A stretch of DNA of 64,000 bases from the NCBI GenBank assembly GCA_958009055.1, contig OY253659.1, positions 248,001-312,000 of the forward strand. Reading direction: 5' to 3'. This document shows positions 40,630 to 53,574 of this stretch, in pieces. Position 1 is the first letter of the stretch, and each line of letters starts with the position of its first letter. This stretch comes from Choricystis sp. odSpoLacu1. Its lineage: Eukaryota; Chlorophyta; Trebouxiophyceae. The translations under genes and the position numbers were made by a program. The notes under the pieces were generated by a model. The model did not search any database, was not told the DNA's origin, and worked only from the letters and a program-made list of their open reading frames with translations.

Positions 40630-41302
40630 GTTTTTTTTTCACCGACGCCCTGGCAAAACTGGACGCCGCGTTCACGGATACAGAGGACGGCCTGGACGCG
40701 GGCGAGGGAGGGAAGGACGAGAGAGAGAGGGTTGCCTCTCTTCTGTGACGCGACGGGGGTGCTCCCCCGCGCAGTGTGTGGCCCCCACATTATGCCCCCT
40801 TATACCCCCCCTTTACCCCTCCCGCGGCTTACTACGAACACAATGAGGCGAGAGAGAGAGCGCTGGGGTGGAGAGACCCACAAAAAAAACACTTTCTTTG
40901 CTTGCGCGGAGAAACGTGTGGCGGAGGGGCGGTGGCCGCCCCCCTTTCCCCTTTTGCTTTTCAGGGGAGGTCATGCGTGGTTGTGGGGTGGCTTTTCCCT
41001 TTTTACGTGTAGTTTTTTTCCTTCGTATTCGTGTGCGAGTGGAGGGAGAGGGAGGAGAAAAAACGCAGCGCGCGTTTCGTGCTGTCACTCTCCCGCTCCT
41101 TCCATCGTCCCTGTGAGCGCTGGCCCCCCGCGCGCGCTCTCCCCTCCCACCCGCACCCCGCGCGCCCGCGTGTGTGACAGAGTCGAGAGCACTCTCTCAC
41201 CACCGCGCCCACCCGCACGCGCCCCGCCCCTGGTGGCCGCTCACCCTGCGGGCGGCAGTTTTTTGCCTCCCCATCAGTCCTTGACCCACCCACCCCACCA
41301 CC
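40630..41302. other. intergenic, 673 bp
   Basis: Between two plus-strand genes: 3' UTR of GMPPB and promoter/5' UTR of the helicase. It includes a T9 run just after the GMPPB stop and T- or A-rich patches (40877..40896, 41009..41023). Open frames in it have poor coding quality. A 5' non-coding exon of the helicase could lie here but no junction is clear. Confidence 0.55.
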
Positions 41303-43381
41303 ATGGTCACCACCCGCCGCTCCGTCACCAAGTCCGCGCCGCCAGCCACGGAGGGCGACTCTCCGGCCGCGGTGCCGTCGGCCTCGCCGCCGCCCGCGGC
41401 CCCGCGCCGCGACACCGCGTCGCCGACGTCGCCCCCTCCCGCGCCGCGCCCCGCGCCACCCGCCGTCCTGCCGTCCGCCATCGACCTGGACGCCCTGCAG
41501 TCGCCGGCCAGCACGGGGGCTGGGACCTCACTGCCGTCCCCCATCGACGTGGACGCCCTGCCGTCGCCGCCCCCGTCGTCCGGCAAAAAACGCGCGCCCA
41601 CCGCAGCGCGCGCCCCGACCGTCAAAAAGAAGCGCCGCCCCCTGCCTGCGTCGCTGGCGCTGCCGGCGGCCGCGCCGCCGATGTCGCCGCGTGCCGCGGC
41701 GGCCGCCGCCCTGCCCCCCGGCGTCCGCCTGGACGGCGACCAAGCGGCCGTGGAGGACGCGCTGCTGGCGGGGCGCTCCGTGTTTGTCACCGGGGTTGCC
41801 GGCACCGGCAAGTCGGTCACCGTGTCCGCCGCCGTCGCCGCCCTGCGCGCGCGTCACGGGGCGGACCGGGTGGCCGTGCTGGCGCCCACGGGGGCGGCCG
41901 CCGTAGCGATCGGCGGCCAGACCCTCCACTCCTGGGCCGGCATCGGCCTCGCCCGCACCCACGCCGACCTGGAGGGCGCTCGCCGGGGGGCGGCAGCGGA
42001 GCGCATTCGGGCGGTTCGCTGCGTGGTGCTGGATGAAGTGAGTATGATAAGTGGCATGCTTTTTTCCGAACTCGACGCCGCTTTCAAGGCGGTGCGCGGC
42101 AACTCCTCCCCCTTCGGCGGCGTGCAGCTCCTACTTACGGGAGACTTTGCCCAGCTGCCGCCGATTCCCAACAAGGCGTCGTCGTTCCAGTCGCGCGGGT
42201 TTGCGTTTCAATCCACCGCGTGGGCGGCCGCGGTGTCCACTACCATCGTCCTCACCCGGGTGTGGCGCCAGGATGGCGACGCCCGCTTCGTGGAGCTGCT
42301 GGCGGGAGTGCGCGACGGCGACGCGGGCGGGGCCGCGCTGGCGGAGCTGGTGGCTGAGTGCGGGCGCCCTCTGCCGCCACTGGACGACGGAGGCACCACG
42401 TGCACCGCCAAGCTGTACTGCCGCAACGCGGCGGTCGACGCCGAAAACGCAGCCCGCCTGGCCGAACTGACCACCCCCACCCACCGCTTCACCGCCACCG
42501 ACACCACGGTGGTGCTGCCCACGCTGACCGGGGCGGAAGCCAAGAAGGTGGCCACGTTTCTGCGCAACGCGCCCCTGTTCCGCGAGTGCCGCGCGCCCGC
42601 TGCTCTCGACCTGAAAGTCGGTGCCCAGGTCATGCTGGTGCGCAACCTGGATGTCGACCGCGGCCTGGTCAACGGCACGGTCGGCATTGTGGAGAGTTTC
42701 GCGGATGCCGACACGCTGGCCGCCGCGCGCAGGCGCAAGCGCCGCGGCAAGCGGGGCGAGGAGGAAACCGACGGTGATGACAACGACGACACCTCCCCCG
42801 ACCGCATCCTGTTTGCCGAGGAGGCGGCGTCCAAGCTGGCCTCGTTCTCCGGCGCCGCGCGCGCCCCTGGGACCTCCGCCCCCTTCGTCCCCATCATCCG
42901 CGTCGCGGGGGGCACCCGCGTCGCGATCGCGCCCATTCCCTTTGAAGTCGACTACTTTTGCGGCGTGGCGGCGCGCACCCAAGTCCCGCTCGCGCTCGCG
43001 TGGGCCGTCTCCGTCCACAAAGCGCAGGGCGCGTCCCTGGACCGCGTTTCGGTTGATTTGTCGGACGCGTTCGCACCCGGCCAAGCGTATGTCGCCCTCT
43101 CCCGCGCGCGGTCGCGGGCGGGGCTGCACATCGTGGGCGCGGGGGCGGCCGGCGCGGTGCGCGCCGACCCTCTGGTTGCCGCGTTTCACGCCTCCCTCAA
43201 GGACGGCGGTGGCGGCGGCCGCGCCGCCCGCCCGCCGTGGCCACTGTTCGGCCCGCACGACCACGCCCCCGACTTCGGGCAAGGGGAGAAGGCGCGCAGC
43301 AGCCCGGGGTCCAAAACGCTGTGCTTCATCTGCAAGCAGGCGGGCCACTGGGCGGCGCGGTGCCCGTCCCGCCGCTACTGA
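41303..43381 (+). CDS. PIF1-like DNA helicase with C-terminal CCHC zinc knuckle
   Basis: A single exon of 692 residues. Residues 1-120 are disordered with two near-repeats (LPSAIDLDALQSPASTGAG and LPSPIDVDALPSPPPSSG) and basic patches that could be nuclear signals (KKRAPTAARAPTVKKKRRP). The helicase core has Walker A VFVTGVAGTGKSVTV (about residue 160), Walker B VVLDEVSMISGMLFSELDAA, QLLLTGDFAQLPPI and the C-terminal VSVHKAQGASLDRVSVDL plus YVALSRARSRAGLHI, the PIF1/RRM3 superfamily set. A basic, acidic insertion (RRKRRGKRGEEETDGDDNDD) sits in domain 2. The last 14 residues of interest are CFICKQAGHWAARC (about 673-686), a retroviral-type zinc knuckle not usual for PIF1. Role: nuclear or organelle genome maintenance, G-quadruplex and R-loop unwinding. 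Confidence 0.9.
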   Translation: MVTTRRSVTKSAPPATEGDSPAAVPSASPPPAAPRRDTASPTSPPPAPRPAPPAVLPSAIDLDALQSPASTGAGTSLPSPIDVDALPSPPPSSGKKRAPTAARAPTVKKKRRPLPASLALPAAAPPMSPRAAAAAALPPGVRLDGDQAAVEDALLAGRSVFVTGVAGTGKSVTVSAAVAALRARHGADRVAVLAPTGAAAVAIGGQTLHSWAGIGLARTHADLEGARRGAAAERIRAVRCVVLDEVSMISGMLFSELDAAFKAVRGNSSPFGGVQLLLTGDFAQLPPIPNKASSFQSRGFAFQSTAWAAAVSTTIVLTRVWRQDGDARFVELLAGVRDGDAGGAALAELVAECGRPLPPLDDGGTTCTAKLYCRNAAVDAENAARLAELTTPTHRFTATDTTVVLPTLTGAEAKKVATFLRNAPLFRECRAPAALDLKVGAQVMLVRNLDVDRGLVNGTVGIVESFADADTLAAARRRKRRGKRGEEETDGDDNDDTSPDRILFAEEAASKLASFSGAARAPGTSAPFVPIIRVAGGTRVAIAPIPFEVDYFCGVAARTQVPLALAWAVSVHKAQGASLDRVSVDLSDAFAPGQAYVALSRARSRAGLHIVGAGAAGAVRADPLVAAFHASLKDGGGGGRAARPPWPLFGPHDHAPDFGQGEKARSSPGSKTLCFICKQAGHWAARCPSRRY

Positions 43382-43693
43382 AGAGAGAGTGTGTGGTGGT
43401 GGTGGCCCACGGTGAGAGACAAGCGTTCCCTCCCACTTCTGCCTGCGCGGGGGCGGTGTGCGGCCGGTGACTGCGACGGCGGCGACGTTTTTTTTTTGTT
43501 TTTTTTTGGTTTTGTTTTCTTTGAAGTGCGCACGCTCTCTCTGCTTTTGCTTTTGGTTTTGCTTGTAGTGTTTTTCTTTTGTTTGCACTCATCTTTTCGC
43601 TCGGTGTTTTTCAGCGGACGGCTTTTTTTACAGGTTTTGTTTCTCGTCGTTGTTGTCACGCCCTCTCTCTTCCTCCATCCCTCCACCCATCCA
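43382..43693. other. intergenic, 312 bp, T-rich, between convergent genes
   Basis: 3' UTRs of the helicase (plus) and DMC1 (minus). It is strikingly T-rich on the plus strand (T runs at 43487..43508 and 43621..43629). TGTAA on the minus strand (plus TTACA, 43628..43632) lies 62 nt beyond the DMC1 stop and may be its polyadenylation signal. Confidence 0.6.
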
Positions 43694-45385
43694 TCAGTCC
43701 TTGTAGTCCACCACGCCGTCCGTCCCGATCGCGTACGAAGCCTCCGCCTCCGCCAGGGCGGGCGCTTGCACCACCTTCAGCAGGCGTTGCTCCGCCTTGC
43801 CCTTGCGCACGGAGAGGCGCACAGTGGACGCGTGGGCGAGGACGTGGCCGCCGACCGCTTTCTCGGGGTCGGCCACAAAGGTGAGGCCGCCCGACGGGTC
43901 GGACATGACTTGGTTGGTGACGAAGACGGCGACGTTGAACTCGTCGGCCATCTGTGTGGGAGGGTGGGTGGAGGGTGAGTGGGTGAAGGGTCCGTTGCGT
44001 GGTCTCCTCTCTTCTCTCTCTCTCATCTCCACCACACCACCACCCACCCACACACTCTCACACCTTCTTCAGCTTGGACATGAACAGCGCCAGCTTGACC
44101 TGCCGCTCCGCCAGCTCCCCCCGCCCCACGTAGTCGACGCGCAGGTTGGCGGTCAGTGAGTCGACGACGAGCAGGCGGTAGGGTTCCTCCGCCATGCGGG
44201 CGGCCAGCCCCACCAGCAGGTCGTCCATCTGTTCAAACGTGTGGGCGCGGGCGGACAGAATGTTGTCCAGGACGGCGTCGCCATCGAGGCCGTAGCGCGC
44301 GGCGACGCAGCGCACGCGCTCGGGGCGGAACGCGCCCTCGGTGTCGATGACGGCCACCTGTGTTGGTGAAAATGTGGTTTGTGTGTGGGGGTGGTGTGTG
44401 CAGGTGCGGCGCGCGTGTGGGCCCAAGAAAGAAAGAAAAAAGCCAACCACCAGCCCTCCCTCTCCTTCTCACCTTGCCCGCCGCGCCGCCCTGCCCGGGC
44501 GGCAGCTGGCACGTCACGCACAGTGTGTGCACCAGCTGCGTCTTTCCGGTGCGGTACTCGCCATACACCTCGGTGATGCACTTGGTCTCGATGCCGCCCC
44601 CCAGGATGGCGTCGACGGCGGCCGCGCCGGTCGACACGCGCAGCACGTCGCGCGCGCGGGTGGCTTCGACCGCGCGTGCTGTTGTCCAGGAGAAGCCGGA
44701 GGCGAGGGAGCGGGCGGCGTCCAGCAGTTTGTCGATCTTGGCCTCGGACAGGCCCTTGATGTCGGCCAGGTGCTGGTGGGAGGGGTGGAGGGGTGGAGGG
44801 GTGGAAGGGAGGGTGTGCGGGGAGGTCAGAGGCAAGCGAGGGCGGGTGGAAGGCGGAGCCTCTTCACCCCTCTCCCTCCCTCTCACCCGCTTGGTCGTCA
44901 TCAGCAGCGACGTGACGGTGTGGTGACCCGCTTCCTTGGCCTTCTTGATGTCGCCTGGTGGGGGGAGGGGAAGGGAGCGTGAGAAAAAAGGTGAGCCGGC
45001 GACCGTCTGCCCCCGCCCCTCCCCACCCCACACACTCCCCCACTCTCTCCCACTCGCCCGCGTTGATGCCCAGCGTTTGCAGCTTCTCGATGGGCATGAC
45101 GTCGTCCTCCTCCTCCCCGGCGGCGGCGGCGGCGGCGGCCGCGGCGACCGCAGAGGCGTCCACGTCAGCCGCCACCACCTCGGCGGCGTCGGCGGGGCTG
45201 AGAAAGGGGAGAAGAGAGTGTGGGGAGGCGTCAGGGTGAGTCCGAGGCGGCGGGGGAGGCCAACGAGGTGGGTTTAAAGGGGGTGGAGGGGTGGAGGGGG
45301 CGCGAGGCAGCGTGCGTCCCCCCTTCCTCCTCCCTCTTTCTCTTCACACTTGCAGCTCGGTGGCGGGCATGAGCGTCTCGGCCAT
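43694..45385 (-). CDS. DMC1: meiotic recombinase DMC1 (RecA/RAD51 family)
   Basis: Six exons: 45354..45385, 45058..45197, 44887..44954, 44473..44772, 44064..44357 and 43694..43951, 363 residues. The N-terminal helix-hairpin-helix region reads [20 protein letters not shown] and [17 protein letters not shown]. The core has [20 protein letters not shown], Walker [11 protein letters not shown] (residues 151-160), [16 protein letters not shown], Walker [10 protein letters not shown], then [20 protein letters not shown] and [21 protein letters not shown] and GRGELAERQ favour DMC1 over RAD51, but a RAD51 assignment cannot be fully excluded. It forms filaments on single-stranded DNA for strand exchange between homologues, implying a sexual cycle. 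Introns 1 and 2 begin GC (GCAAGT and GCGAGT), all others GT; the GC donors are required to keep the conserved LGINAGD in frame. Confidence 0.85.
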
Positions 45386-45501
45386 GGTGGTGTGTTTTTT
45401 TGGGGGTGCGGGGACGACAGGTGGAGAGGGGTTGGGAACGTGAAAGTGAGAAGAGTTGTGCGTGCCTCTCGAAAAATCGATGTTTCTACAGACTCTCTCG
45501 C

Positions 45502-48628
<3,127 letters not shown>

Positions 48629-48684
48629 GGTTGTGTGGGGTGGGGTGGGGTGGTGGGAGGGGCAGGGTGCGTGTGACAAATGCG

Positions 48685-48745
48685 CGGAGGGGGGCTGGCA
48701 AAAACAGTAGCGCGACGGCCAGCACGGAGGGGGGCTGGCAAAAAC
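48685..48745. repeat. 21-bp direct repeat, 40-bp period
   Basis: The same 21 bases, starting CGGAGGGGGGCTGG and ending CAAAAAC, occur at 48685..48705 and 48725..48745, about 60-115 bp upstream of the NAA15 start codon. Confidence 0.8.
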
Positions 48746-48767
48746 GACGGCGTCGGCCGTCGTTTTT
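48740..48767. repeat. perfect inverted repeat (12-bp arms, 4-nt loop)
   Basis: Left arm AAAAACGACGGC, loop GTCG, right arm GCCGTCGTTTTT. It overlaps the end of the second direct-repeat copy. Could be a dimeric factor-binding site of NAA15 or an RNA hairpin in a 3' UTR; the sequence does not decide. Confidence 0.8.
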
Positions 48768-48933
48768 CGTGGGTGTGTCGGCGTCTGTTTTTTTTTCTTT
48801 TTCTCTCGCTTTCTCGCTTTCTCCCCACCCAGCGCAAAAAGAAAACACACGTTGTTATTGCACACACAGCAGAATGAAAAACTAAGGGCCTCAGTGCTAA
48901 GCCTCTGAACTTAAAAAAAAACAACACCCTCCC

Positions 48934-50351
48934 TCACGCCGGCGTCGGCGCGCCCCCCATCCCGCCAACCGCGGCCAACCGCGCGCGCAGGCTCGCGCGG
49001 TCGGCTTCATGGTCGGCCACGCCCACCGCCCGCAGACCGAGTGACAAGCCTCCTAGGATGAGAGGGTTCCAGACGACTAAGTAACGAACCATGTCCAGCA
49101 TTTGGAGCCACGTCAAATTGCGAGTCTCCCACGGCCGCCCCGCAAAGACAGCCCTCAAGTCCACCTTTTCCCGGCACGCGGGGCACGTGTCCTTCTTGCC
49201 GACCACGCACCAGCCGCGCAGGCACGTGCCGTGGAAGAGGTGTTTGCAGGCGAGCTGAGGGACGGGAGGGTGGGGTGGGTCGGTTTGTGTTTCGACTGAA
49301 AAAAGAAAACCAACCCTCTCTCCCTCTCTCTCCTTCTCCACACTCACCTGCACCGTGGCGTCGCCCACCCCCCCCCTCGCCACCAGCACACCCCCCGCCA
49401 CGCCTCCGGGCGGGGGTGCTAAATCGCCGGGCGCGTCCGACAAGTCTCCACCGCACACCCCACACGCGCGCACGGAGCGCGTGATGCTCGTCCCCGTGCC
49501 CAGCGTCGCCGCCATTCTGTCGGCCGCCACCTCGGCCGCATCTCGGCCCAGCACCCCAAAGTAGATGCCGTACCACAGGAGGAGGAGGCCGGCGCCGTCA
49601 GGGAAGGGGTCGGGGAGGGAGAAGATGGCCAGAATCACAGAGAGCGCCAACGACGCGTACCCCGCCGCCCCCACCGCCACGCTGGCTTTGTGGGCGGCCA
49701 GGAACCAGATGAACACGGTGCGCGGGGTGGCGGGGGCCAGGGGGCGGGCGCCTGCACGTGCCAGGAAGAAGAGGGTCGCAGCCGAATACGCGGCCCACGC
49801 GCCAGCAAACCTCCAGAACCGGAAGTGGAGGGCCAGGCCGGCCGGCACCAGCCACAGGCCGGCCAGGGAGACAAGCTCGTAGGAGCGGCGGTGCCGTTTC
49901 TTCCACCAGACGAGGGCGGACTGCACGCCGCAGAGGGCAAAGACGGTGACGTAAAAGATTTCGGCAGCGTACCGGACTTCGGGGTCGTTGGCGTGCTCCC
50001 TGGAGTGTTTTGGGAGTGTGTGTGTGAGTGGCGTGGTGTTGCGTGTCCGTAGACCAGCGGGCGGAAACCGAGCGTGATGGCCTCTGTCCCTTTTTTCCCG
50101 ATCGGCCGCCCCGCCCCCTCGCCCGCCACAGCGTCCGCCCCTCTCTACAGTTGACAGAGCACACGCACACACAAGCACATACACAAGCAGCGTCCCCGCC
50201 CACCGCTCACTCACCGCTGATACTCCTCGATCAGTGCTGTGCGCGCCGCGTCGGCCGGCAACGACGCCAGCTCCGCCGCGTGCGCGTCCGCCCAGTCGTC
50301 CAGCAGAGTGTGAGGAGGCGGAGCGGCGGCTGCGTCGGCGACGTCGGCCAT
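48934..50351 (-). CDS. RNF121: RING-type membrane E3 ubiquitin ligase, RNF121/RNF175 type
   Basis: Three exons: 50215..50351, 49348..49999 and 48934..49254, 369 residues. Five or six hydrophobic segments lie in the middle (FYVTVFALCGVQSALVWW, ELVSLAGLWLVPAGLAL, RTVFIWFLAAHKASVAVGAA, LLLLWYGIYFGVLGRD). The RING follows: CGVCGGDL..., then LACKHLFHGTCLRGWCVVGK and KDTCPACREKVDLRAVF, with the Cys-His spacing and the RGWC-x-VGKK motif specific to RNF121. The end TWLQMLDMVRYLVVWNPLIL matches the family's post-RING helix. Members act at ER/Golgi membranes in quality control of membrane proteins. A Pro/Gly insertion (PGDLAPPPGGVAGGVLV) separates the first two RING cysteines from the rest. Divergent from the scramblase gene, 98 bp apart. 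Confidence 0.9.
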
Positions 50352-50449
50352 GGTTGTGTGCGCGTGGGGGAGCGTGTTTTTTGGAAAAAAACACAGCAAT
50401 CGAGATACCGACCACTTCTGCCTGACGCGTTTTTGCTCTCGTCGCGCCA
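50352..50449. promoter_or_regulatory. 98-bp bidirectional promoter region (RNF121 / scramblase)
   Basis: The two start codons are only 98 bp apart, so both genes must be driven from this spacer. It carries an A/T-rich core (TTTTTTGGAAAAAAACAC) near 50377..50394, one of few such patches in the region. Confidence 0.45.
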
Positions 50450-51745
50450 ATGTTGCCCCGCGCAACCGCGGCCCGCCCCGCCTGGCGCCTGTGGGCCCGG
50501 GGCGCCGCCAGCGACGCCCTGACGCGTGCAGCCCCAGACGCTGTGGAGGCGACGACAACTCTCGCGTCCTCCTCCATCGCGGCCGCCCACTCGCTCGTCT
50601 GTGTCCGTGGCGTCGAGTGGGGCAACGTCGTCCTCGGCTTTGAACAAGCCAACCGGTATACTTTGGCCGACGGCGACACCGGGGCGCCTGCCGCGTTGCT
50701 GGCTGAGGACACGGGGTCAGTCGGCGCAGCAGTGGGGCGTCAACTGCTGCGCGCGCGCCGCTCGTTTGCTGCAACTCTGCTCGCCCCAGACGGCTCCCAC
50801 CTGGCCACCATCAAGCGCCCACTCTACGCCATCAACTCGCGCACCGTGGTGGAGGGGCCCGATGGTGAAGAGATCGCGGCCGTCGTCGCGCGGTGGGCGG
50901 CGACACGGCGGCGCTACGACCTGTTCTCCCACGGCGCCCAGTTCGCGGAGATCGATGAACCCATGCTCGCCTGGCAATTTGTGGTCAAGAATGAGGATGG
51001 ACGGGCGGCCGCATTGATTGATCGCAATTTCACGGGGTTTGGACGGGAGTTGTTCACCGATGCCGGTCGCTACGCTATCCACTTCGGAGACCCCACCCAA
51101 GCCACGGCCCTCGCCGCCGCCACCCGCGTTATCGCGGCGGCTCATCCAGACGCTGCGAAGGAGGGTCGAGCGACCGCGGTGGCGCCGGCGGACGTGACAC
51201 CCACGACGGCACTTGTGCCCACATCCACGGGCGAGGTGTTGCCGCTCGCCCACCCTTTGTCAACCCTCCCCCACCGCCTGGCCGTGCTGGCCGCCGCCAT
51301 CGCCATTGACTTCGATTATTTTTCCCGCCACTCGTCCGCGGTGGGGGGGGCGATGCCGTTCGTGGTACCCGTGCCGCTGCCTAGTGGTGGTGGTGGCGAC
51401 GCGGCCGACGCGGGCGGCGGGGGAGGCGGCGGCGCGGTCGACGCGGGCGGCGGAGGCGGCGGCGCGACCGACGCGGGCGGCTCCACCCCACCCCCGCCCC
51501 CGCCCGACGACCCGTTGGAGCGCGACCTAGGTGGCGGCGATGAAGGCGCCTGGTTTGGCGGGGAGGAAGGGGGTGGGGATGGCGGCGAGTTTGACGAGGG
51601 AGGCGGGTTTGACGACAACGACTCCAACGACGCTGGCTGGTCGTGGGACGGCGGCGACGACGCCGGCGGCGGGGGAGACGACGAAGGCGGGGGCATGGGT
51701 GGCCTGTTTGACCTGGTGCGCGGCCTTTTCGGATCGGACGACTAG
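50450..51745 (+). CDS. phospholipid scramblase family protein, probably mitochondrial
   Basis: A single exon of 431 residues. The leader MLPRATAARPAWRLWARGAA is basic and amphipathic, suggesting mitochondria. The scramblase domain (about residues 60-285) contains ANRYTLADGD, SVGAAVGRQLLRARRSFAAT, IKRPLYAINSR, RWAATRRRYDLFSHGAQFAE, DEPMLAWQFVVKNEDG, ALIDRNFTGFGRELFTDAGR and YAIHFGD, and ends with the hydrophobic helix HRLAVLAAAIAIDFDYFSRH. These correspond to the PLSCR/AIM25 family; whether members truly scramble lipids is disputed. The C-terminal 125 residues are an unusual Gly/Asp/Glu-rich, highly acidic tail (DEGGGFDDNDSNDAGWSWDG), ending LFDLVRGLFGSDD. Confidence 0.87.
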   Translation: MLPRATAARPAWRLWARGAASDALTRAAPDAVEATTTLASSSIAAAHSLVCVRGVEWGNVVLGFEQANRYTLADGDTGAPAALLAEDTGSVGAAVGRQLLRARRSFAATLLAPDGSHLATIKRPLYAINSRTVVEGPDGEEIAAVVARWAATRRRYDLFSHGAQFAEIDEPMLAWQFVVKNEDGRAAALIDRNFTGFGRELFTDAGRYAIHFGDPTQATALAAATRVIAAAHPDAAKEGRATAVAPADVTPTTALVPTSTGEVLPLAHPLSTLPHRLAVLAAAIAIDFDYFSRHSSAVGGAMPFVVPVPLPSGGGGDAADAGGGGGGGAVDAGGGGGGATDAGGSTPPPPPPDDPLERDLGGGDEGAWFGGEEGGGDGGEFDEGGGFDDNDSNDAGWSWDGGDDAGGGGDDEGGGMGGLFDLVRGLFGSDD

Positions 51746-51966
51746 GCGGGATAGAGGGTGGAGAGTGGGCAGTCAAGAGCGAGCGAGCGTTTCTTTTAAC
51801 CATTGTTTTTCCGCGTTTCTCCGCGTTTCTTGTCGCACACAGTTTCTGCTTCTTTTTTTCTCTGCCCACACCTCTGTCGCAGCAGGCCACCCCACCACAC
51901 AGTGCCCAGTGGGCCAGCCGGAGGACGCACAGACGCGCGCGGGCCTTCCCTTTTTGTTTCAAGCAA

Positions 51967-53468
51967 ATGGCCGACCTCCAAACCATCGCGGCCGCCGCGG
52001 CCGCCGACCCCACCGCCGCCCGCACCGCCTACTCGGCCGCTCTGGCGGCCGCTGTGACTGCCAACCATGCGGTCGCGCTGGACGCGTACGTGGACCACGG
52101 TGCGTGGAGAGGGAGAGGGGGGGAGGACGGGAAGGTGCGATGGCACACACGCTGCCCCTACCCGCGTTCACTCCCCCACGCGCACGGCTTTGTGTGTGTT
52201 GGGGTTTGCTTGTGGCTGTGGCAGAGTGGGCTGCGAGCGGCCAGGCGAGCGGGCGCGCCACGCTGCGGTTTCAATGGGGCAGGATGCTCCCCGACCCACC
52301 CTCCTCCCACTCACCCACACACACCCAGTCCTCTCCGACGCCGTCCCCCTCACCCTGTCCCGCACCCTCGTCTCCGACCTGGCCTCAGCCCTCGCCCAGC
52401 TGCCCCCCCCCGACGCCGCGCGCGCATCCCGCCGCGCGCTGGCCGCCCTGGAACCCCGCGCCGTGTCCCACGGCGACGCGGTGGGCGCCCTGCGTGAGAC
52501 CCTGGCCGCCGCCCACGAAGCCCAGGAGGAGTGGGGGGAAGCTGCGGCTGCTCTGGCGGGAGTGGACGTCGACGCGGCCGCCCCCCGCACGCGCCTGCAC
52601 CACGCCGTCCGCGTCGCCATGCTGTACCTGGAGGCTGACGATGCTGCGTCGGCGGATGCGTATGTGAAGAAAGCGGCGTCCCTGGTGGCGGGTGGCGCCG
52701 CCGACGGAGACCCGGGCGCCGCGCTGCGCGCGCGCACGTGCGCCGCCCGCGTCCTGGACGCCCGCCGCGACTACGCCAAGGCGGCAGCCGCCTACCTGGA
52801 TGTCGCGTGGGCGGGGCGGGGGGCGGTGGGGGAGGATGGAGTGAGGGTGAGTTATGGGGAATAGAAGGGTGGGTGGAGAAGCGCAACCCTCTTCCCCTAC
52901 CCTCCCACCAGCACACACACACACGCTCCCTCCACAGATCATCTCTGACGCTGACGTCGACACCACCCTCTCCTCCGCCGTCACGTGCGCCGTCCTGGCC
53001 CCCCCCTCCCCCGCGCGCGCGCGCGTCCTGGCCTCCCTTTCGCGCGACGACCGCGCGGCCACCGCCCTCCCCCTCTCCCCCGTCCTGCGCAAGGTGGCCG
53101 CCACCCGCCTGCTGCGTGCCCCTGACGTGGCCGCCCTGGAGGCGGGGCTGCCCCCCCACCACCGGGCGGTGGGGGTGGATGGTGTGAGCGTGGTGTCGCG
53201 TGCTGTGACCGCACACAACGTCGCCGCCGCCGCCCGTGTGTACGCCTCCCTGTCCCTTGCCGACTTGGGCGTGCTGCTGGGGGTGGGTGCTGATGCCGCA
53301 GAAGGGGTGGCGGCGGGCCTGGTGGCGGATGGCGGGGTGGATGGGAGGATCGACCAAGTGCAGAAGGTCATCATTTTTGGGGGTGGTGGCAGCGGCAGTG
53401 GCACCGGCGGCCTCTTCGACGATGCTGTGGCCGACGTATGTGCCGCGCTAGATGCGGCCGCGGCGTGA
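51967..53468 (+). CDS. CSN4: COP9 signalosome subunit 4
   Basis: Three exons: 51967..52099, 52329..52846 and 52938..53468, 393 residues, near the usual length. An Ala-rich TPR-like N-terminal half (VSHGDAVGALRETLAAAHEA, then QEEWGEAAAALAGVDVD) leads into TRLHHAVRVAMLYLEADDAA and RDYAKAAAAYLDVAW. The PCI part has TTLSSAVTCAVLAPPSPARA, ARVLASLSRDDRAA, LPLSPVLRKVAATRLLRAPD, VVSRAVTAHNVAAAARVYAS, LADLGVLLGVGADAAEGVAA and GGVDGRIDQVQKVIIFGGGG, which line up with CSN4 rather than the proteasome lid homologue RPN5. The signalosome removes NEDD8 from cullins and so tunes SCF ligases; the F-box protein at 61806 is a potential client class. Confidence 0.9.
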
Positions 53469-53574
53469 TGGAAGGGTGGAAGAAAAACAATCTTGCTTCT
53501 GTTAGACAACACAAAAACAAAAGGCAAAAAAAAAGACACTCTTGAGAGAACTAAACCCCCCGCCCTAGACCCCT

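Larger units (their letters stand above)
48629..48933. other. intergenic, 305 bp, with repeats
   Basis: Promoter of NAA15 and 3' UTR of RNF121, both minus strand. Contains a 21-bp direct repeat at 40-bp spacing and a 12-bp perfect inverted repeat (listed separately), then a T/CT-rich stretch 48786..48822. Confidence 0.6.

Noticed and set aside
40732..41302. An N-terminal extension or upstream gene before the PIF1-like helicase.
   Set aside because: Open frames here are poor in coding quality and the ATG at 41303 has a good context; treated as intergenic.
43694..45385. RAD51 rather than DMC1.
   Set aside because: [20 protein letters not shown] and [15 protein letters not shown] fit DMC1 better, although some residues (IDTEG-x-FRPER) are shared; kept as DMC1 with moderate certainty.
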